8,346 nt of DNA from contig DATNIC010000139.1 in the NCBI GenBank assembly GCA_035604635.1, positions 1 through 8,346 on the forward strand, read 5' to 3'. Of this stretch, positions 4,521 to 8,346 are shown piece after piece. The first letter of the stretch is position 1; each line of letters begins with the position of its first letter. The position numbers and the translations under genes are program-made. The DNA comes from DATNIC01 sp035604635. GTDB taxonomy: Bacteria > Vulcanimicrobiota > Vulcanimicrobiia > Vulcanimicrobiales > Vulcanimicrobiaceae. The notes under the pieces were generated by a model that worked only from the letters and a program-made list of their open reading frames with translations, was not told where the DNA came from and searched no databases.

Positions 4521-5531
4521 CTAGGACCACCGTCCGAACGCGAGTCCGATCCCGGTCCCCGCTTCGGTTCGATAAACCGGTATATACTCCGACCAAGCGT
4601 GACGTAAGCCGTCGAGCATTCCGCCCAGCGCGATCCAGTTGCGGATCTCCGATGAGCCGTCGTACAGCAGCTTCGTCGGGACGGAGCGTAGCGTTTTTGC
4701 ATCGCCGCTGCGCAGCGCGTCGAGCACCGAAGTGTCGAGAGATTCATTCGTGACGAAGTGACTCAGGCCACCCGAGGCAATGACCGCAACGCGCAGATCG
4801 CCATCGAAGGCTTCGACCGCGGCACGCAACGTTGCGCCCATGTCGTAACAACGCGCCGGTGTCGGCTGATTCGGCGGATAGTACGTATTGAGGATGATTG
4901 GGACGATCGGGACTGCGCGCTCGCCCATCAAACGCATGACCACGAATCCGAACGCGTGCCCGAAGCCCACCTTCTCCGGCTCGGGGACGCCGTTCTGGAT
5001 CGCGACGTCGAATCCCGACTCGATGAGCCGCTCGATGAATGCGCGCGCGAGGTCCGGACGCGTAGCAAAGCGGCGGTTCTCGTCCATCCCGTACATGCGC
5101 GCGACCATTTTCATCCAGGTATATTCCGGATCGTTGGCGCGCGGGTCGTCGGGTTGGACGAAGCGCCGCGAGATCGCCGGATCGCCGTAGAAGACGGACA
5201 TCGCGGGCATGTTCGCGTCGGTGAAAAGTTCGTGCTCGTCGTCGCCGATCACGACGACGACATCCGGATTCACTTCGGCTAAATCGAGCGCTAGGCGATC
5301 CAAACATCGCTCGGCCGCGTCATCCTGCTCCCGCCAGTTCGCCGGCACGGCGCTCGATGCATATTTGGGCCCGACGCGTTCGTAAAGTTGATCGTAAGAT
5401 AACTCCGTCCCGTCGACGTCGAAAAGATGCTGGTTTTTCCGATCGTTCCGAGCCCGCGTCTCCCAATCCGGGGCGTCGAGTGCCAGGATCGGCGAATGCG
5501 AGGTCCCCATTGCCAAAACGACTTTAGCCAC
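4521..5531 (-). CDS. LigB-family class III extradiol ring-cleavage dioxygenase, 336 aa
   Basis: This is a member of the protocatechuate 4,5-dioxygenase beta-subunit/gallate dioxygenase family, non-haem Fe(II) enzymes that open catecholic rings with O2 in the cytoplasm. From the chosen GTG the protein begins AKVVLAMGTSHSP, matching the usual family N-terminus. Expected active-site residues are visible. His12 (GTSHSP) and a His in GDDEHELF (His100) are candidate iron ligands, together with Glu295 (GSSEIRNW). His258 (ASGGLSHF) matches the general base, and His192 lies in GHAFGF. Assignments are by analogy with LigB. The frame stays open to a GTG at 5585, which would add 18 residues (RFSTAEEAVPARAKRK...), overlap the likely promoter region and leave only two bases before the divergent Rieske gene, so I prefer 5531. 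The substrate cannot be assigned. Head-to-head placement with a ring hydroxylase supports aromatic degradation. Confidence 0.88.
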   Translation of the reverse strand: MAKVVLAMGTSHSPILALDAPDWETRARNDRKNQHLFDVDGTELSYDQLYERVGPKYASSAVPANWREQDDAAERCLDRLALDLAEVNPDVVVVIGDDEHELFTDANMPAMSVFYGDPAISRRFVQPDDPRANDPEYTWMKMVARMYGMDENRRFATRPDLARAFIERLIESGFDVAIQNGVPEPEKVGFGHAFGFVVMRLMGERAVPIVPIILNTYYPPNQPTPARCYDMGATLRAAVEAFDGDLRVAVIASGGLSHFVTNESLDTSVLDALRSGDAKTLRSVPTKLLYDGSSEIRNWIALGGMLDGLRHAWSEYIPVYRTEAGTGIGLAFGRWS

Positions 5532-5587
5532 GATCTTGCGCTTAGCGCGCGCGGGGACTGCCTCCTCTGCCGTGGAAAACCGCACCT
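5532..5587. promoter_or_regulatory. Divergent intergenic region, dioxygenase/Rieske oxygenase
   Basis: This 56-base region separates the two divergently transcribed oxygenase genes and should carry both promoters if the starts are right. It is GC-rich. I see no convincing -35/-10 pairs. A GAGGAGG on the minus strand (near 5561-5567) is too far from any usable start codon in its frame (29 bases from the GTG at 5531). Neither gene has a good Shine-Dalgarno sequence. Confidence 0.3.
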
Positions 5588-6859
5588 ATGCTGAAACCGG
5601 AAGACAACGAGAGGCTTGTCCGCGTCGGCCCCGGGACACCGGCCGGCGAACTTTTTCGTCGCTACTGGCAACCGGCCGCATCATCGACCGAGCTGCCCGA
5701 GCCCGACTGCCCGCCGATCCGCGTCCGCATCCTAGGCGAAGATCTCATCGCGTTCCGCAACACGGACGGAAAGGTCGGGCTGATCGACGCTTATTGCCCG
5801 CATCGCCGCGCGCCGATGTTCTTCGGCCGCAACGAAGAATGCGGCCTGCGTTGCGTCTATCACGGTTGGAAGTTCGACGTCGAAGGCCATTGCGTCGACA
5901 TGCCGTCGGAGCCGCCGGACAGCCTGTTCAAGTCGAAGGTCACGATCGCCGCGTATCCGACCATCGAGCTGGGCGATATCGTGTGGACCTACATGGGTCC
6001 CCGCGAGCAGATGCCCGCGCCGCCCGACTACGAGTGGATGCGCGCGCCGCGCACGCACCGGATCATCTCGAAGACCTACGAAGACGCCAACTACCTACAA
6101 GGCCTCGAGGGCGGGCTCGACACGTCGCACTCGTCCTTCGTCCACAACGAGCGCCTCGGAGATCGCAACTGGATTCGCAATCGCGATGGCGCGCCGCGCC
6201 TCGACGTCGAGAAGACGGACTACGGCTACTACTACACTTCGACCCGCGACATGCAGGAAGACGGCCTCTACGTCCGCGTTTACCACTACGTGATGCCGTT
6301 CCAGCAGATGCGCGGGAGCGTTACCGCGCTGACCGGAGGCCGCGCGGAAGTCCCCAAACTCGACGGTCACATTTGGGTTCCGATCGATGACGAGCACACC
6401 AACGTCTACAATTTTGCGTGGGCCTACTCGAGCGACGTTCCGATCACGCCGGAATATGCCGAACAATGGGAAGCGCTGAACGGCCGCGGCAAAGACGATC
6501 TCATTCCGGGGACGTTCAAGCTCAAGAAAAACCTCGCGAATGACTATATGATCGATCGGCAGCGTCAAAAGACGCAGACGTATACAGGGATCGTCGGAAT
6601 CAATACGCAGGACATGGCGCTGCAAGAGGGGATGGGGCACATCGTCGATCGCTCGAAAGAGCGACTCGGGACGTCCGACAAGGCGATCATCATGACGCGC
6701 CAGCTCCTTCTCGAAGCGACCTACGACGTCGAAGCCGGGCGCAAACCGCGCGGGACGGAGCCGACTACGTACCGCAACGTGCGACCGTACGACGACTATG
6801 TGCCCAAGGGCGCCGACTGGCGACAAGAATTCGCGGGCAAGCTCGCCGCGAAATGGTAA
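5588..6859 (+). CDS. Rieske non-haem iron oxygenase, phthalate 4,5-dioxygenase type
   Basis: This 423-aa oxygenase component would hydroxylate an aromatic (or other ring) substrate with O2 and electrons from a separate reductase. The Rieske [2Fe-2S] cluster motif is complete: C70-P-H72 and C89-x2-H92 (CVYHGW). The mononuclear iron site reads E174-G-G-L-D178-x2-H181-x4-H186, with the bridging Asp and two His ligands. The third ligand is probably Asp342 in GINTQDMALQEGMG, a placement typical of the phthalate-dioxygenase-like group. Length and N-terminus (MLKPEDNERLVRVGPGTPAGELFRRYW) agree with that family, so the ATG at 5588 is secure despite a weak ribosome binding site. No ferredoxin or reductase gene is in the window, so electrons must come from elsewhere. 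It is divergent from the LigB-type dioxygenase and followed 30 bases later by the HyuB gene in the same frame. The substrate is unknown. Confidence 0.93.
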   Translation: MLKPEDNERLVRVGPGTPAGELFRRYWQPAASSTELPEPDCPPIRVRILGEDLIAFRNTDGKVGLIDAYCPHRRAPMFFGRNEECGLRCVYHGWKFDVEGHCVDMPSEPPDSLFKSKVTIAAYPTIELGDIVWTYMGPREQMPAPPDYEWMRAPRTHRIISKTYEDANYLQGLEGGLDTSHSSFVHNERLGDRNWIRNRDGAPRLDVEKTDYGYYYTSTRDMQEDGLYVRVYHYVMPFQQMRGSVTALTGGRAEVPKLDGHIWVPIDDEHTNVYNFAWAYSSDVPITPEYAEQWEALNGRGKDDLIPGTFKLKKNLANDYMIDRQRQKTQTYTGIVGINTQDMALQEGMGHIVDRSKERLGTSDKAIIMTRQLLLEATYDVEAGRKPRGTEPTTYRNVRPYDDYVPKGADWRQEFAGKLAAKW

Positions 6860-6861
6860 CC

Positions 6862-6891
6862 AAGACGGGGACTTGAAACGGTCCCCGTTTT
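6862..6891 (+). terminator. Hairpin between Rieske and HyuB genes, overlapping the HyuB start
   Basis: ACGGGGAC (6865-6872) and GTCCCCGT (6881-6888) pair perfectly. The stem extends with one G-U and two A-T pairs to about 11 bp around an 8-base loop and ends in TTTT (6888-6891). It starts three bases after the Rieske stop and has the form of a short intrinsic terminator. The TTG proposed as HyuB start (6890-6892) sits at its 3' base. It could terminate, attenuate or couple expression of the downstream gene. None of this is proven by sequence alone. Confidence 0.55.
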
Positions 6892-8346
6892 GATCCTTGC
6901 CAGCGTCGATCCCATAACCTTCGGGGTCATCTCCAGCCGCCTCTCGGGGATCGTGCAGGAGATGCAAGACAGCATCTTCCGCACGGGCTATTCGACGATC
7001 GTCCGTGAATCGCAGGATGCGAGCTGCATGATCCTCGACGCTGACGGAGACGTCGTCGGCGAACACGTGATCGCGCCGCTGCACATCACCGCGCTCCCGA
7101 TCGTCGTGCGCAGAATCCGCGAGCTCTTCGACGGCGACTTGGGCCCCGGCGACATCTTCATTACGAACCACCCGTACGCAGCCGACGTCACGCATTCGAT
7201 CGACATGGCCGTTACCGGTCCGCTCTTCGCCGGCGACCGACTCGTCGCGTTCTGCGCGAGCATCGCGCACAAGAGCGATCTCGGCGGCGCCATCCCCGGG
7301 ACCGCGAACGGAAGCGCGCGCGAGCTTTTCCAGGAGGGGATTCTCTACCCGCCGGTCCGCTATATGAAGCGCGGTGCGCTCGTGCGCGACGTCGACGCGA
7401 TCTTGCGGGCGAACAGCCGGACGCCCGAGCTCGTGTTGGGCGATATTCGCGGACAGATCGGCGTGTCGCGGCTGGGCGAGCGGCGCCTCTTGGAAACGAT
7501 CGAACGCTACGGCCTGGAAACCGTCCTCGCAGTCTTTGCCGAAAAACAGGACAAGACCGAGCTGCGCGTGCGCCGCGCGCTAGCGGCCTGGCCCGACGGC
7601 ATCTCGGAGGCCGAAACGCTGATGGAAGGCGACGGCGAGGAGGTCATCCGCTATCACGTCCGCGTCGAAAAATCCGGCGATCGCATCGTCTTCGACTTCA
7701 CCGGATCGAGCGACCAAACGACGATGCCGATCAACGTCCGGCCGTCGATCGTCCGCGGCTGTTGTTATTACGCGATGATCGGGATGATCGATCCCGACAT
7801 TGAGAACAACGGCGGCCTTGCGCGCGTCGTTGAGACGCGGCTGCGGTCCGGCTCGGTCCTCGACCCGCATTTTCCCGCACCGACGAACGCGTACATGACG
7901 ACGGCGGCGGCCGTCACCGAAGCGATCGTCGCGGCGCTGAGCAGGCTCGCTCGCGATCGGCGCGTCGCCGGCGTCGGCGGCGTCGGCGCTTTCGCGCTCG
8001 CAGGGACGCGTCCGGATGGGGCGGCGTTCCAGACCTATGAGCTGCTCGGCTCCGCATACGGCGCGCGCAGCGGTCTCGACGGAATCTCCGGCGTCGCGGT
8101 CTTGCTCTCGAATGCGCGGACTGCTCCGATCGAGATCATGGAGACGGAGTTTCCCCTGCGCTTTCGCAGCTTTGGTTTGATCGCCGATTCGGGCGGCGCG
8201 GGAAGATATCGCGGCGGTCTCGGATTCGCGCGCGAGTACGAGCTGCTTGCGCCCCAAGCGCAGATGACGCTGCGCGGGGGAAAGCACGCGATCCCGGCGT
8301 ACGGCATCGACGGTGGTTGCGCAGGACGGCTCGGCTCGCTCGTCAC
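6890..8346 (+). CDS. Hydantoinase B/oxoprolinase family protein (3' partial)
   Basis: The frame is open to the window edge (485 complete codons; the family is usually about 520-600 aa). It shows the hallmarks of HyuB/N-methylhydantoinase B, also the fold of acetone and acetophenone carboxylase subunits: DPITFGVISSRL at the start, RTGYSTIVRESQDASC (31-46), GEHVIAPLHI (57-66), GDIFITNHPYAADVTHSID (87-105), AHKSDLGGAIPGT (126-138), DIRGQIG (185-191) and, near the end, MTLRGGKHAIPAYGIDGG. His94, His102 and His127 are candidate metal ligands. Such proteins normally work with an ATP-binding HyuA subunit, which is not upstream and may lie just outside. TTG at 6890 is the only start codon between the in-frame Rieske stop and the conserved region. 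It has no Shine-Dalgarno sequence and lies in a hairpin. Its place behind the ring hydroxylase suggests a role on an aromatic or related carbonyl/lactam compound, which is inference. Confidence 0.92.
   Translation, partial: MILASVDPITFGVISSRLSGIVQEMQDSIFRTGYSTIVRESQDASCMILDADGDVVGEHVIAPLHITALPIVVRRIRELFDGDLGPGDIFITNHPYAADVTHSIDMAVTGPLFAGDRLVAFCASIAHKSDLGGAIPGTANGSARELFQEGILYPPVRYMKRGALVRDVDAILRANSRTPELVLGDIRGQIGVSRLGERRLLETIERYGLETVLAVFAEKQDKTELRVRRALAAWPDGISEAETLMEGDGEEVIRYHVRVEKSGDRIVFDFTGSSDQTTMPINVRPSIVRGCCYYAMIGMIDPDIENNGGLARVVETRLRSGSVLDPHFPAPTNAYMTTAAAVTEAIVAALSRLARDRRVAGVGGVGAFALAGTRPDGAAFQTYELLGSAYGARSGLDGISGVAVLLSNARTAPIEIMETEFPLRFRSFGLIADSGGAGRYRGGLGFAREYELLAPQAQMTLRGGKHAIPAYGIDGGCAGRLGSLV

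Noticed and set aside
4758..5282. 174-codon plus-strand frame inside the extradiol dioxygenase gene
   Set aside because: Asp/Arg/Val/His-rich antisense shadow; the minus strand carries the full dioxygenase with active-site residues.
5532..5585. Extended N-terminus of the extradiol dioxygenase from the GTG at 5585
   Set aside because: The usual family start aligns with the GTG at 5531, and the longer form would leave two bases between divergent genes. Not fully excluded.
6095..7270. 391-codon minus-strand frame opposite the Rieske and HyuB genes
   Set aside because: Long only because stops are rare in GC-rich antisense. It spans two clear plus-strand genes and the hairpin, with an Asp/Arg/Val composition and no motif.
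7580..8287. 235-codon minus-strand frame opposite the HyuB gene
   Set aside because: Same low-information antisense composition; the plus strand encodes conserved HyuB sequence throughout.

Overview
The window is GC-rich, densely coding bacterial chromosomal DNA that looks like an assembled metagenome fragment. I tentatively place it in Candidatus Eremiobacterota (WPS-2) or a related deep-branching phylum. This rests on remembered similarity of two small exported proteins: the 118-aa protein with the NVVHKKAQTNVITGY stretch, and the protein built from triplicated GTVINPxGTRLxPGMRISISG units. It does not rest on a search.

Layout. (a) 1-830: an unrecognised 177-aa protein on the minus strand, a stub of an exported solute-binding protein gene on the plus strand, and a minus-strand tRNA-Arg(CCU) with encoded CCA. 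The stub's homology-like sequence stops where the tRNA's CCA end begins, so 748/749 looks like an old recombination or integration junction. (b) 1003-1850: two convergent genes for small exported proteins (a single-pass or anchored 118-aa protein and a predicted outer-membrane beta-barrel), overlapping by four bases in a palindromic CTAG. (c) 1914-3514: an isocitrate lyase/PEP mutase superfamily enzyme with an unusual active site, convergent with a class I SAM methyltransferase, overlapping in a palindromic TTAA. (d) 3543-4520: a strong hairpin, then a secreted protein of three DUF5666-like repeats with an Asn-rich linker, with a clear Shine-Dalgarno sequence and a candidate promoter. (e) 4521-8346: an aromatic-oxygenation locus. 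A LigB-type extradiol ring-cleavage dioxygenase (minus strand) is divergent from a phthalate-dioxygenase-type Rieske oxygenase (plus strand), which is followed in the same frame by a hydantoinase B/oxoprolinase-family subunit that runs off the window.

How they may work together: a Rieske oxygenase plus an extradiol dioxygenase suggests aromatic-ring hydroxylation followed by ring opening. The HyuB-family protein (hydantoinase, oxoprolinase or carboxylase type) and the ICL/PEPM-family enzyme could act on substrates or products of that route. No ferredoxin, reductase, HyuA partner or transporter is visible here, so the pathway and its substrate remain inferred. The most notable regulatory feature is a terminator-like hairpin between the Rieske and HyuB genes whose 3' base contains the only plausible HyuB start codon (TTG).
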